A DNA stretch of 64,000 nucleotides, taken from Trichoplax sp. H2 (taxonomy: Eukaryota; Placozoa; Uniplacotomia; Trichoplacea). Below the pieces are notes generated by a model. It saw only the letters and a program-made list of their open reading frames with translations, was not told where the DNA came from and searched no databases. Where the stretch lies: NCBI GenBank assembly GCA_003344405.1, contig NOWV01000056.1:124001-188000 (forward strand). The letters are read 5' to 3'. This document shows positions 1 through 12,536 of this stretch, piece by piece (within the stretch, counting starts at the first letter, position 1; every line of letters starts with the position of its first letter). The translations under genes were made by a program, and so were the position numbers.

Positions 1-336
1 AACATGTTATTATTGCTATCTTTTTCTCTTAATTTGGTATTCATCGCCGTAGTAAAAATGTAAACAGATTATCCTACGTTATCCTTTTTATCTAGAATTA
101 TTTTTTACTTAAGTACATTTTAATGTCCAAAATTGCAAGATTTACACATTACAATACCGAAAATATTGTAAAGCTAACCTACCACAATCGACAGCGATTG
201 GCATGAAGAAAACTAGAGTAATTACTGCTACGCTTATTCAAAAATCGCGCTGATTTAGTGAAATTTTCAAGTTGATTGCAAATATGTGAGTATACAAAGT
301 TGGAATTTTCTAGCAGTTTTCCGATCTGAATCCAAC
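1..336. other. AT-rich spacer, no gene seen
   Basis: AT-rich sequence. The short open frame here is intron-like in composition, overlaps the start of the LTR that follows, and has no recognisable domain. Confidence 0.4.
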
Positions 337-753
337 TGTAAGACAGTGTAATATTGTATTCTAAGTTGATGATATATTTAGTAATGTCTACCGTAGGTGT
401 TGTGTTCAACATATGATAGATATACTCGTTAGAAGCTTAAGTATTAAATATAGCTAGCTTAGTAGCTGTAATCCTTTTGAAGAGGAGCGCTACAGTGCTC
501 ACACTAGAGCTTCACATGAAAGGTGTAAACTAGCCTGTATTTGAGATGCTAATACTGAAGTGTGTAGTAAGTAAGGTGCTAAGACTGTAAACGCGGAAAG
601 GTATAAAAGCAAGTAGTTTAGTATAGTAAGTTAGTTCTTTCTCGTTAGAGGTCCTCAGCTAATTGATTACGTTGTATCTTCGTAAAGGAGGTTTTGTTCA
701 ATAAATCTTAATTTACTAAAGTTTTTGAAGATTCTTGATCTATCAACCTCACA
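337..753 (+). mobile_element. Solo LTR (type D, 417 bp)
   Basis: The element begins TGTAAGACAG and ends AACCTCACA, giving TG...CA termini. It is flanked by a perfect 5-bp target-site duplication, CCAAC at 332-336 and 754-758. Inside are a TATA-like box (GGTATAAAAGC, near 600) and a poly(A) signal (CAATAAATC, near 700) in the same orientation. No internal region or second LTR adjoins, so it reads as a solo LTR left by recombination. Confidence 0.8.
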
Positions 754-758
754 CCAAC

Positions 759-3279
759 CCAATCCTTAAAACTCCATTCAGGACCTACGGAATATTTAGT
801 ATTGGTCGGATAATATTCCTTTCACTTAAAGATATTATAGGCTTGAAATAGAGGTCTAATAACTTACTAAAATACTAAATTTATATTTTAAATAGTAGTA
901 ACCTTTGCTGGCAGACTATTCGAGTAGTTTGAGACCAATTTATTAAAACAGCCTCAACATATAAGTTAACGAACAGTTAAATGCATGCAGAGTGAGCAGT
1001 CCCAGATTTCTCTTAAAAATCTCGACAGTATTTGCATTTACAAATGCTATAAATAGCATTTAAAGAATTTTGTAGCTCAGCAGCGAGGTAAAGTCCTTAT
1101 CGAGAATCAAACTAGACATTGCACTACCTTAATAGCTCTTTTTAATATCCTGCTATCATTCTTCTTCGTAAATATAGTAGTCAATACTATAAATTATCCT
1201 TGTTCCCAAATTTAAAATAATCTACTGCGGCTCGGAATACTCTTAATATGCATTTCTTTACATTTTATAATGTCCTATAGCTGCTGTAATTTGAAGTTGT
1301 GGTATGCATCAAAACACAATCCTACGCCAACCTACAGCAGCGCATACATTTTTACCCTAAAAGCAATATATTGATGATTTGGGAATAAAGATGAACTTCA
1401 TAATCAAAGACTTTCCGGCTAAGGTATAAACATTTAAGAATGAAATTAAAACTTATATTATACTTTGATAAAGCATAATGCTGAGATAAACAAATTAAAA
1501 AGGGATGAATTATATTTACCTTTATTTATCGTAAAAAAGCCAAAATTATAATGTTTATATTAATAGAATTAGAAATTCGTAATTTAGTGATAATAACCAA
1601 CTCATAAAAAATAAATTCTTAATTATTTATAGAACAGAAATAAACAGAATTTGGGCATGAGTATATTAAATAATAATCAAACATATTATTTTACTCAGGT
1701 GACAAAAAAATAGAGTATCGATATTATTATTAATAAAGCAAAATTGCCTAGTAGATCAGCACATTTTCGTATTTGTTGCATGTTAATATTATTATTATGA
1801 TTATAGCGAATGTCAATTGATTTATTTGCTAATTATATAATCAATTAAGGAAAAATCTTTGAGTAGAATATTATTCTCATAAAGTAAAGAGTTACTGAGT
1901 TGCATTTTAGCTGTAGCTCTAGCTGGCGATAGTACAGCTACTTGTATTGATAGAAAAATTACCTGTCGGATAAACTGTAGAATAAGTTGCTATAGAACAT
2001 TACTGTAAATTTAACCATTAGTATACATCTAAAGAATAACGAATCCTATTTTGAATTAATTCTCTCTATTTTAGGTACCAAAAGGAGTGAATAAACGAAT
2101 AGAATTGCTAATTATGCTTTCTGACAGCTTAGTACCATAATCTGTATTCAACTTTTAAATCTAGGTCTAGAAAATAAATAACTTTAGTACTATCTTCATG
2201 TCATTTTATAATAGGATGTTTATTGTCTCCTGAAGATAAAGCAATGCTTGTATTTTCTTATATTTACTGTATGAAGACCTTTTATTACGAAGTTCGTAAG
2301 TGAATAAATCAATTTTTAGCTGATATAATTCTATTAAGATACGGCTATAATTTGAAATATGTAATTTGAAATCTGTAATTTAAATGATCCTTTAAAAATT
2401 GATTGAACTACATTCAATGAATGTCACTATCAAACTTAAGATATTATAATTTGTATAGACATGTGCATCTATAATTTACGTTATCGAAATGAACCGTTAC
2501 ATCAAATAAAAACTTTAAATTGAAATGCCTCAGAGTACAAATTTAGATATAATTTCATGATTAGAAGGCTTTGATATTGGTATAGTCGTCCATATATGTC
2601 AGCCATTAGGTAGAAGTTTTTGTTTACATTCATATAATGCTCTTACTTTAGCATGAAGTCAGTTTTTAATGAACATAAGACAATCATATGGCATGATGGA
2701 TAAAAATATTATGTCATAAACTAATCTGATCAATTGAATTTACCTTCATTTTGATCCAACCCGAAATTCCGCTCATTATTTCGGAAAAGAAACATTTTCA
2801 TCCTTTAATTATTGAAAGAACGTTAAAATTTCACTGATTATCAGTATTCCCCGAATAAAGCTATCTTCAGTATAGTATTAATTTTTGTTATTTTTATACT
2901 TTCTATTTAAGTGTTTCTCAGAAATAACATTAGCAATCATTTATTCAAGAAAGAATGTGCGGTAGTCATTGTTAGGATTTCTTAGAAATTGGGGAGTAAT
3001 AATATCCAAATAAATTTTTGCATAGACAAAGATCTTGTGTCAACAACTCTTCAGGCGTTGAATCATCATTATTATAGCATCCTGAGCTCATCTAACGAAT
3101 AATCCTTTTAGTGTTGACTCAATAGTATTGTTTCCTAAAGGAAGGAATTAGAATGATAGTTCAGATATCATATCTGCATTGAGAATAAATTCTTGATAAA
3201 CAGATCTCTAATAGGTTGCTGTTATGTTAAAGAATAAAATTGGCTATGGTAGGGGTATTCCAGAAAATTTAGAGTCTGT
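759..3279. other. AT-rich intergenic spacer
   Basis: No open frame with coding character, RNA gene or clear repeat was seen. A tRNA A-box-like string near 1073 lacks a matching B-box. Confidence 0.4.
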
Positions 3280-3284
3280 CGATA

Positions 3285-3913
3285 TGTCATAAAACAGCTT
3301 TGCAACAAGATAACGTAATGTAAGATCAATAAGTCAATTCCTTGAACCACGTATCAAGGAAAGATATCTGCACTATCAGAAACGCTTTTGTTCTACTAGC
3401 AGACTACACAAAAACTTAGACGCCTCGTATTTTATGTTAAACACTAAGTTTGAGAATCCACTTTATTACACGATATACTGCAATTATATGCTATTCCTCA
3501 ATAGTTCATGAGTCGTAGTTAGCACGGTTAACTTTGGAATCATTCACGGTTTTATATATTAGCGTAAGCTACTGCTCCCTAATGCAGACAACAGTATTTA
3601 CGAACATAGACATCTAATGACTAATACAGAATAGTCAGATTGCGATATGTCCTATCAGGGAACATTTCCACGATAATTTACAATCTACCATAAGTAAGTT
3701 ACAATCACAATGATTCGAACTGTAAGTAAATAATTTGTATTCCCTATTACAACTATTAATTTCAGTATGTGTATATGTGTCACTGCCATAAAAAGTCAGT
3801 GCTATATTAAAATACAGTATATCTAAATTAGAAGTTAACTAAATAAGGATAGGCTAACAGAATTATCCTAACATAGATATTTCTACTCTAATACTGTATA
3901 TAACACTGTCACG
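3285..3913 (-). mobile_element. Solo LTR (type G, reverse orientation)
   Basis: The left end, TGTCATAAAACAGCTTTGC, closely matches the left end of the element at 5722. The right end, ACACTGTCACG, matches the reverse complement of the TGTGACGGTGTTA start of the element at 4632, with the terminal A mutated to G. A perfect 5-bp duplication, CGATA, flanks it at 3280-3284 and 3914-3918. Reverse-oriented poly(A) and TATA-like motifs lie near 3460 and 3549. An alternative right end at 3670, also followed by CGATA, is possible. Confidence 0.6.
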
Positions 3914-3918
3914 CGATA

Positions 3919-4626
3919 ACATTTAAAATCGTATTAATTCATTCTTAAATCTGCCTACGGATAAATCATTGTCCTTCAAGTCTAGGTAGATGATGTAAAT
4001 TGTATTATCTGCCGATATTTAGAATTATTGCGATAAGTTCTGTCTAGCTATAACAATATACGTCAATAATAAAATATTCTTAGAATCATGAAATAATCTG
4101 ATATAGTAGTATACTGCATGACCCATGCATTATTTTTTTTAAAAGTAACTCACATTGTGTTTATTTTGATATTTTCTTATTAATAGGCGATGATAAGTTT
4201 TCCTAGCTAAATCCGAAGAAATACAGCGTGCCCTTCATATGCATGCGATAAACACTCTCGTAAAAAGGAAATGAATTGAGTGTTACAATAATTCTATTCC
4301 ATGGTATCCTACATCGAAGATAAAAAATATACACCTAATTATTAAGACAACATAGCACATGTTACAAGTTTTTTACTCGCTAGCTGACTTTCATATAGTA
4401 TTGTTCTCCCGAATTTTATGCGCTGCTTCATTAATAAATACATTTTCAACAATGAAGACGTTATCGAAATTAGGTAACATATACGGACATAAATACTTAA
4501 ACTAGCAAATCCCGCCTGCAATCTTACTTTCAAATACAAGCTCTTTCATGCTAATGCTCATATATCACTTTGTAGTGCATAGCTACTCTACCATGTTGCC
4601 ATTTAGAATTTAGTCTATTTGTAAGT
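3919..4626. other. AT-rich spacer between LTRs
   Basis: Nothing gene-like was seen. A 65-codon minus-strand frame at 4342-4539 has no recognisable features. Confidence 0.35.
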
Positions 4627-4631
4627 GTAAC

Positions 4632-5173
4632 TGTGACGGTGTTACCTTACCCTTAGAATAGTTTAATAGTACAGTAGCAGTTAATGTGGAAACTATCCAT
4701 ATTTGTAGCGCTAGAGAACATAAGTGATGCTTTAACGCGGATGTTATTTGTGATAGTTATTACATATTTGATATCGATTATTATTATGCCTAGATTGTAG
4801 TAAGATGATTCAAGATCCAGCTAATGATAGTTGAACTAGACAATATATATGCTCAGATTAAGATTAAGTATGTGTAATGGGTTAAAAATATTTACTCATA
4901 GAAAAACTATGTAAGGAATATCTCGGTTCGAGATGTCTCTCCCTGTAAGGTATAATAACATCAATTTTTTTTACAAATTAGACGGTCCCTGTATAAGCGG
5001 ATAGTTTTGAGTTGAGTAGAGAGTGTTTTAAAAAATTGTAGATGTCTTAATGCTAATAAAAGTTTACGGTATTTTGTTGTGTGTTTGTAACATTTAGTAA
5101 AGAGCGTTTAAGTCAGTAGTTACTTATAGACTTCAACTTTAGGTTTCCTTGTCGCATAGTATATATTGAGACA
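4632..5173 (+). mobile_element. Solo LTR (type B, copy 1, 542 bp)
   Basis: It starts TGTGACGGTG and ends TTGAGACA, with a near-perfect 5-bp duplication (GTAAC at 4627-4631, GTAAA at 5174-5178). It is collinear over its whole length with the repeat at 13639-14190. Both copies carry an internal TCTCRGTTCGAGA palindrome and a TAATAAAAGTTT poly(A)-like signal near the 3' end. No internal retrotransposon genes adjoin it. Confidence 0.8.
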
Positions 5174-5178
5174 GTAAA

Positions 5179-5716
5179 ATCACTTCCTAGGTAACGATAA
5201 GATAGTATCGAACAAAGTAGAATCTTGAACTACAGTATAACTGCGCAACCAAGGTTTGGTGACAAAAATAAAGCGCGCAAAACACTTTAGATTTAATAGC
5301 GTCTTGTTTCCTGAAATCTCTAGATTGCACTGATTTTAAAATTTACAATTTCTTACCTGTACCGTTTCTCCACTTATGGCATTAAATTATAAATAGTAAC
5401 ATCGCATTCAATTGTTAGTAGCAATTATTAAATGGGTAATCATCCGCTAATAAATAAATAAATTAAGCAGAATTATAATAATTTTTACAAATATTTGCTT
5501 ATTCTTACGAAATTATCGCAAGAAACTTCACCCTCGAATAATGGCCACCATCCGATTTTACTAAAATTTATCGCAGATAGTAACTAACCACTATTATTCA
5601 ATTGGAAAATATTCAATTGGTACATATTAAAATATTGATTTTAATTATGCTATTTAACATTGCAGATGTAATAGCTGACTAAATCAATTTCTTAATAATC
5701 AACAAAGAGTCATTAG
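5179..5716. other. AT-rich spacer between LTRs
   Basis: No gene or clear repeat seen. Confidence 0.35.
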
Positions 5717-5721
5717 GTATG

Positions 5722-6302
5722 TGTCACAAAATAGCTTTCGTGAACGTACCTAAACTAGTCTATCTACTCTTATGGTTCTCCGACTAACTCCGGAGATCCT
5801 CAGTAAGGGAAAACTAACTTATTCCTATTCTATAGTAATCAAGTCAAAACGATAGGTTTAGGTTAATCAATATCTTTATTACTAGCTTGCTTACGTTTGT
5901 ACCAGTGTACCCTACGTTAACCTCGGTGGAACTGAGATTAAAAAGTAATAATCAAGCTTATATACAGTTTCATATGTCACACAAATAAGATCGGTGCTAA
6001 TCTTTCACACTAAATTATAGAATGTGCAATACAGGCTTACTATAGATTCGACTAGATCGAGTGTTACTTATTACTTACCACAAATTAATATTATTAATTA
6101 GCACCTTATTAACTAAACATAATAATCTTCACAGTTTGACATTTTAATTGCTAACACCATATCCACGCTGTATATTACTACGATAATTAATAACAAAACT
6201 CAATTAGCAACTAGGTTGTTATCGAGATCGGTAACCTCCATAATAACATTATTACACATATTCGATCAAAATATTATTCATTTCGGAGCGAGCTCCGTCA
6301 CA
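5722..6302 (-). mobile_element. Solo LTR (type F, reverse orientation, 581 bp)
   Basis: The left end is TGTCACAAAATAGCTTTCG and the right end GAGCTCCGTCACA, so on the minus strand it starts TGTGACGGAGC and ends TTTTGTGACA. A perfect 5-bp duplication, GTATG, flanks it (5717-5721 and 6303-6307). Reverse poly(A)-like (TCTTTATTA) and TATA-like (CTTATATACAG) motifs lie near 5870 and 5958. The termini resemble types B and G, while the body has diverged. Confidence 0.8.
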
Positions 6303-6307
6303 GTATG

Positions 6308-7085
6308 TTACATTGGAACGAAGTCAAATTAACTTTCATCTACTCATAAAGAATAATTCCAACCGATTGGTAAGATATCAGGTAATCAATTAATATAGAT
6401 GCAATTTGCACAGCATCGTGCTTTAATTAAAACCATAATTACAAAACATATTTGCATGATAAAGAAATCGTAAAATATCGGTAATAAATGGGTTTTATAA
6501 TCTTTTGCGATCAATCTTACATGCTACAAATAGTAACATTATACTGCTTCATCAATAACAATTACTTCATCAAGCACAAACAAGTTTTTTACGTTATATC
6601 ATGGTTATATATCGATTTACTTCGTGATTCTATCTCGACTTCATAGCACATTTTCACTGTAATTAATCGAAATAACTATATTAGCTTCTAAGGATTTTTC
6701 GAAATTTTTATCTAATTATAATTTAATGAAGAGAAGAAATATAATGATTTCAATCATGTCTAAGTGTTTGATTATTATATGTTATAAACAATTAGTTACG
6801 ATCATTTATGCTTGAGGGCCTATGTTCAGTATTTCGACTACTAAAAAATTAAAGTAGTTTTTCCGGCTATTCTTTTCATAAGTAAATTAGACATTAAATA
6901 TATTCTACCATTCTTATTTATCTTGTATTTAATTTATTCATACTATTCACAGCTAATAATAATACTGAACTCTAATAAGCTCAGAAGTCTGGTAGGGCTA
7001 AGCATAATCTCGTTCATTCCCAATATTCCTTCCCATTTATGTGGTCTTAGCCTCTAAATGCTACGAATGGATCACATTTATATAA
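6308..7085. other. AT-rich spacer between LTRs
   Basis: No gene, RNA gene or resolved repeat seen. Confidence 0.35.
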
Positions 7086-7090
7086 CATCT

Positions 7091-7636
7091 TGTAATGTAA
7101 CTAGCATTGTGATTGTAGACTGTTAGCCATGTTTAGTATAATGCACGGTAGATATTTATCCTAAGAGATATTTGGTAGCTATAACTATAGACTGTAGTGG
7201 TATAGACTCTATGCTAGAGTACAGATGACTATATACAGTAAGCTGTTGAGTTACTAATAAGGTTATAGGTAAAAATAAAACTGTAAATTATATATTAGAA
7301 TATGATTAATTCATTGTACTTTGGCTGATGTGAATAATGTCTACGTAAATACTGTAGTCGTACTTATATCGGATTAATGATAGTCCACAGTAGAGTAGTG
7401 TTACTAAAAATTTAACTATGTGTAAAATAAGGTAAAAGGTTGCCATGCGGATTGTAGCTGCGAATGCTACGAAAAGCATAAAAGCATGCAACTTTAGATT
7501 ATTCTGTTAGTTCGTTCTATAAGTCTTTAGTAGTAGTATTCGGCTAGAGTAGAGCTGTGTAGTTAATCTTTGTATAAGGTTCAATAAAGCCCTTATTTTT
7601 CTAAAATTTGGAATTTCGTGATCGGTATATATCACA
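7091..7636 (+). mobile_element. Solo LTR (type A, copy 1, 546 bp)
   Basis: It starts TGTAATGTAACTAG and ends TATATATCACA, with flanking CATCT (7086-7090) and GATCT (7637-7641), a 5-bp duplication with one mismatch. The core promoter-like GCATAAAAGCATG lies near 7475 and the poly(A) signal CAATAAAGCCC near 7583. It is collinear in inverted orientation with the element at 15337-15895, and its first 110 bp recur at 19466-19576. A 61-codon frame runs antisense (7306-7491). Confidence 0.85.
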
Positions 7637-7641
7637 GATCT

Positions 7642-9300
7642 ACTTACTGTAAATAATGATGCGTGTGTACCATAAAAACAAGTCTGATACTGACTACAGA
7701 ATACAATAGTATTTAGAACATCGCTATAATAATAAATATGCGATATAAGCAGGCAGGATCATAATAGAGTATTAAACTCATTATCGCTGCTGAAGCAATT
7801 GAATATATAACATTACAAATACTCTTCCTGTCAATCTTATATAGCATATATATATATATATATACATAAACTTCAAAACTTTTACCACTTAATCTTATTT
7901 GCTCTAACGATGAAACTTGCAGACATTTACTATTGCTATCATTTCGTAAAATAACCAAAATTAGTGAAATAAAGCATTTCCATAGCCTGGTATTTTTCAT
8001 GGAGCCAGTAAAGCGCAGAGATAGAACTATAGAAAAATATAAGTCATCTTCTTCTTTTAGATTAGGGTAGAATAGGCAATCCTGGGTCTTAGTAATAGTC
8101 ATTAAATGTTTTAAGAGTATGAAACGATTCATAAATCATGCAAGTATAAGATTTACGCATGTATCGCAGCAGAAATACCAGCTGTTCATTTTATATGACA
8201 AAATTAATAAATCGTTACCATGGAATTACATTCATGTTGATTCCGCTCCCTGTAAATACATCAAAAATAGTTATCTATTTTTATCCATTTTCATAGGAAT
8301 AATGTACCATAACAGATTGGTTCTTTAGCCTTGATGAAGATGTTACAATCATTAAGTCTTAGCTTCATACAGTAGTGAGTGAAATTTTCTTGAGGAAATT
8401 TTTATGCAGCGTAATAGATACGATCACTTCAGCACTAATATAACTTCATAGCACGCTACAGAATTTCGATTAGTCCATAGAAATAATGTATGAACTCAAT
8501 GATCAGAATTGAAATCTACCTACACATGAGTGCTACCGTATTAGTAATCTGCATTATTCTATTCGCCATTAATTTACAAATTTACCGTGATATACTCATA
8601 AATCTTTGCAGACGCTTTTTCTAGCTTTCCACGTATAAATATGTTAGTAAACTAAATAAAAGCAGTTATTATTGCAATTAAATCAGTGGCAAAATAACTA
8701 ACTTACTTGATTAGCATATATCCCTTTACATATATCCAATATGATCTTGAACCCTTTATGAATTAATTAATTGTTTCATTTTATCTTAATTATTGAGGCA
8801 ATGCATTATTATAAGACATGTTAGTAATTCAGGTAAAATTGTCATCTCTTCAGTAACCTGGCTATTGTAGTCAACATGCATAATTAGATTTGTAATTGAC
8901 AATAGCAGCGGCGAATAGGAAATTTAATTTTATAAAGAACAACGTCTGAATACAATTTCATTTAAAATTAAATAAAATTAAAATTAAAACTATGCCTTTT
9001 CTTTCCTTTGCAACTCGATAACAGAATCAATTGTTCATCGTTTGCTTCTATGATACAATTTTAGCATTATAAATATATCAGTGAATGATTTCAGAGCAAG
9101 AGTAAAAGACATGAAGCAATAACTTTCGTAAACAGCTCCGAAAAGAATTATATGTGAGAAACTAAGCTAAAAACCTGTTCGTTTTAAAAGAGGAAAATTT
9201 CGAAGTTATATGATAATTTAAATAGTATCTATCCACGCTATCCTTACAACCGTCCTATAAATTTCCATTCTAATATTTCTCAAATAGTGAAGGAACCGAG
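7642..9300. other. AT-rich spacer upstream of the GPCR pair
   Basis: It contains a 139-codon minus-strand open frame (7713-8132) interrupted by a TA microsatellite. It is hydrophobic, has no recognisable domain, and is probably a chance frame. Nothing else was seen. Confidence 0.3.
7846..7864. repeat. TA microsatellite
   Basis: An uninterrupted run of alternating A and T, about nine dinucleotides long. Confidence 0.9.
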
Positions 9301-9543
9301 CTCGAAAGAAGATTTTAACCAAAGAAATTAAACTTGCTTGATGGTAAAGGCTATTACTTATATCAACTCGATTTTTTCAACAATTACTGAACAATTGCTG
9401 AATCCGAAATATGAATATTAATTCGGTTCAAGAAGACAATTTAACAAGAAAAAATTGAGCTATCCCTCTTTCATTTTATACTTTAAACTATCATTGATGT
9501 ATAATCTGCTTTTAATTAACTACTATTAAGTAATCGCAGAATT

Positions 9544-9563
9544 GAATACTAATTTCATCAGTA
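9544..9563 (+). promoter_or_regulatory. Promoter-proximal block shared by the GPCR pair, copy 1
   Basis: A 20-bp string beginning GAATACTAATTTCATC is identical at 9544 and 12467. It lies 76 and 70 bp before the respective start codons, while the surrounding duplicated flank has diverged. It could be a core promoter or 5' UTR element, or simply a slow-changing part of the duplication. Confidence 0.35.
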
Positions 9564-9619
9564 ATACTTTATACACGTAGAATAAAAGCGAAAGATATCG
9601 TCTTTTTTGATTTTTCGTC

Positions 9620-10630
9620 ATGGCATTGTATCCTAACTGCTCTCCTCAAGATTATTTCCTCAATACATCCTTCTATCGCGCTGAAGAATCGCCAGTAACA
9701 AAAAATATTCTTTTAAGCATACTATCTACACTAGCTGTCTTAGCCATAGGCGGTAATTCGCTAGCAATTCTTGTTGTCTATCGTACTCGATCATTACACG
9801 ATCCATCAGGTATTCTTCTTGCTGGATTAGCATCGATAGATTTAGCCGTAGGAATAGTTTGTATTTTAACTTCTGTGATATATCACTGGTTGGACGGATA
9901 TATCATTTCCGAGACTAGTTGCATAATCCGTGGATATCTTATCACAACTCTTATTGGCGCATCTTATAGCACGGTTGCTCTTATTGCTCTTGATCGATGT
10001 TTTGCTATACATAAGCCATTACATTATCGACTTTATGTTACTAATAAACGAATACTTCAAGTTCTTATTACGAATATAGTATCAATAGGAATATTATCTG
10101 CTATGCCATTCGCGGGATTACAAGATCAAGGTTTAGGCCAATTTGAATACGTTCATTACATATCTGGTTGTTGGTTAGATATTACTAACCATCCTAAAAA
10201 TTTTCTTTTTTCTCTCTTTATTGCACTAGCAGTCAACTGTATATTAATGATAGTTATTATAGCTTATATCGTGATACTAATTGAAGCTCAACGTATAGAT
10301 CGAAAGTTAGTTCTCTTAAAATCGTCGTTTGCTGAAAAGAGGCAATGGTTAAGAAAATCGACACGAACAACTTTACTGTTAATTGGAGTGTTTTTAATAT
10401 GCACTATCCCATCCTCAGCTTTTACACTATTAGCTATTATCCATTGTAAACCTATTGCGTCTCCATTAACGTATAAAATTTTAATTCACTGGGGAATTTA
10501 TATCAACACGACAATCAATCCATTTCTATTTGGATTCACCCATAAAGATTTTCGGCAAGGTTACAGCCATGTATTTTCACGATTTTCATTATTGGGAACA
10601 AGAGTCTCTCATGTTCATTTCAACCAGTAA
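9620..10630 (+). CDS. Class A (rhodopsin-family) GPCR, tandem copy 1
   Basis: Intronless gene for a 336-residue seven-helix receptor of the plasma membrane; the ligand is unknown. What is seen: two N-glycosylation sequons in the N-terminus (N6, N15), GGN in helix 1 (44-46), Asp74 in helix 2, Cys101 at the top of helix 3, DRC at 125-127 in place of DRY, Cys184 in extracellular loop 2 as the expected disulfide partner, CTIP at 261-264 in helix 6, NPFLF at 300-304 in helix 7, and a helix 8 motif HKDFRQ. The start is the first ATG and gives a normal short N-terminus. A tandem copy follows at 12537, about 85% identical by eye, with differences concentrated in helices 4 and 5. The DRC variant keeps the key Arg, so G-protein coupling is plausible. 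Confidence 0.95.
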   Translation: MALYPNCSPQDYFLNTSFYRAEESPVTKNILLSILSTLAVLAIGGNSLAILVVYRTRSLHDPSGILLAGLASIDLAVGIVCILTSVIYHWLDGYIISETSCIIRGYLITTLIGASYSTVALIALDRCFAIHKPLHYRLYVTNKRILQVLITNIVSIGILSAMPFAGLQDQGLGQFEYVHYISGCWLDITNHPKNFLFSLFIALAVNCILMIVIIAYIVILIEAQRIDRKLVLLKSSFAEKRQWLRKSTRTTLLLIGVFLICTIPSSAFTLLAIIHCKPIASPLTYKILIHWGIYINTTINPFLFGFTHKDFRQGYSHVFSRFSLLGTRVSHVHFNQ

Positions 10631-10639
10631 ACAATTATC

Positions 10640-12280
10640 ATTTTGCGATTAATAACTTTCTTAAAAATACAATTAGTATCAAGCTAACGATAGTAACTCG
10701 TTGTTAAGGAACAAAACTGTCTTGCACAGCTTGCCTACAATCATAACAATCAGTTTTCAGCATGATTATCTTTTGTAAGAGTATCTGATATTATAATTGT
10801 CAAGTATCATGGCTCTTGGTTTTCTTTCTTATTTGAGACGTCATCATTATAATAGCCTTTCTATATTAGATCAATGATATTCCTTTTTACTTACAAAATA
10901 AAACTGTAAAAGGTATTTAATTATGATGTTCCAAAATGGACTGCGAATAAGGCTAAAAATAAAATGAAATACTTCTATTTCGTCTTAAGTGTACTCTTAC
11001 GGTTATAATTTACTCTCTTATAGCGATATATCCTAGTATTTACTCACATAGAACAATATAAACTATATTAGTATAGTTTATTCCAGTCGTGATTACCTTC
11101 AATTTATTCTAATTACTCGTTAATATTCATTAATAGTCACACACTAGCTACCCTTTACAACAGCTCCTTGTCAGGATCAAATTATTCCACTTACTAAAAT
11201 AGTATAGACTGATTTAAAATTTTTTGTAAATTTCTTGACGTAAACAATATAGGAGTAATATTTTTCAATAATAGTTTTAATAAGTTTAATATGTATTATT
11301 TACTGAAAAGAAGGATGCGTAATGGTATGACTTCAAAATATTAAAATTTATAGTACAATGCGAACATTTTATTCCTTCCTTTTATATTCTATGATCATCT
11401 TTCCAGATCGTAATCATTTCTATAACTATTGTCCTATTTCTTTCATAATATTATAGTCAGTATCATTTTAAGATTACAGTAATCAACTTTGTCGTTTCTT
11501 TCTCGTTTATTTGTGGTTGAAATTGACCAGGAATAGTGTATCATTAAAAAATGCCATGGAATATATATACATGGTAAACATGCTGTTCCACTTCTAAACA
11601 ATTTTATAAGGCATGATAGAATATTAATTATCGCCAAATTTATTCTATTATCTAAGATAATAGCAAAAAAGTTGAAAAAAAGAAAATAAAACAAGATTAA
11701 TTTGATTGATATTGATATTTTCTTCAAAGTTTACAGTTCACCGGATGTCTAGAGCCCAATAGGTATAGAGTTACTTTATGATTGCGAGTATTATATTAAT
11801 CCCGGATATTCAGTCTGGTGTAGTGATTATCAGCGAAAGGGATTTGATACGTTAAGAAATCGAATCAATTCAGTGATAATGATGGATATACCGTATAATT
11901 TCAATTAAATCAAATAAAAGATATAAACAAGCATTTCATTTCATTTATAAATAGGTCGAAAAATCTATTATCCGTCTATCATGATGCAAATTTCCTATAA
12001 ATACTTACCACTTACAGATTTTAGCAAGATTAAAGATCATAACACAACGCTCTTGTCAAATAGTGCTAAAGGTATTTATCAGTACTACACAACAGAGAAA
12101 ACGATAAGAGTCTGGGTCGAAAAAATCTAAATGGTAAATGCACTTCAAAGTATTCTCGTCGTATTCTAGAGTATAACTGGTACCGTAATAGCTGTAAAGT
12201 ATTCCAATTTCAATATAATCTTAAACAGTAACCTAATCCGAATTAATAAGACATATCAGCCAAGGAAATCAAGCTGTCAT
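10640..12280. other. Spacer between tandem GPCR genes
   Basis: The 3' flank of copy 1 is homologous to the 3' flank of copy 2 and shows the empty site of the LTR inserted there. About 280 bp before 12537 match the flank upstream of 9620. No other gene was seen; the 94-codon minus frame at 11443-11727 has no features. Confidence 0.4.
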
Positions 12281-12466
12281 TAAATTCATTTTTGGTATAA
12301 CTTCTATTATCATCCATCATTTATTGAATACCTGGTATATCCGGAATAGAAAAATGAACTAGTTCAATAAGGAAGATGGAGCTGCATCTCTTTCACTTTA
12401 TCAATTAGCCTATCATAGATATCAAGTCTGTTTCTGGTTCATTACTATTACACTAATCGTATATTC

Positions 12467-12486
12467 GAATACTAATTTCATCAGTA
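12467..12486 (+). promoter_or_regulatory. Promoter-proximal block shared by the GPCR pair, copy 2
   Basis: Identical 20-bp string to 9544-9563, lying 70 bp before the start codon of the second receptor. Confidence 0.35.
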
Positions 12487-12536
12487 TTCCTTGTACGCAT
12501 AAAGTAAAGGCAAGAGATTTTTTCTGGCCTTTCATC

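Noticed and set aside
1073-1130. tRNA-like A box (TAGCTCAGCAGCGAGG)
   Set aside because: No matching B box or foldable T-arm follows, and the acceptor stem does not pair.
7713-8132. 139-codon minus-strand open frame
   Set aside because: It runs through a TA microsatellite, has no domain or codon bias, and is of a length that can occur by chance in the window.
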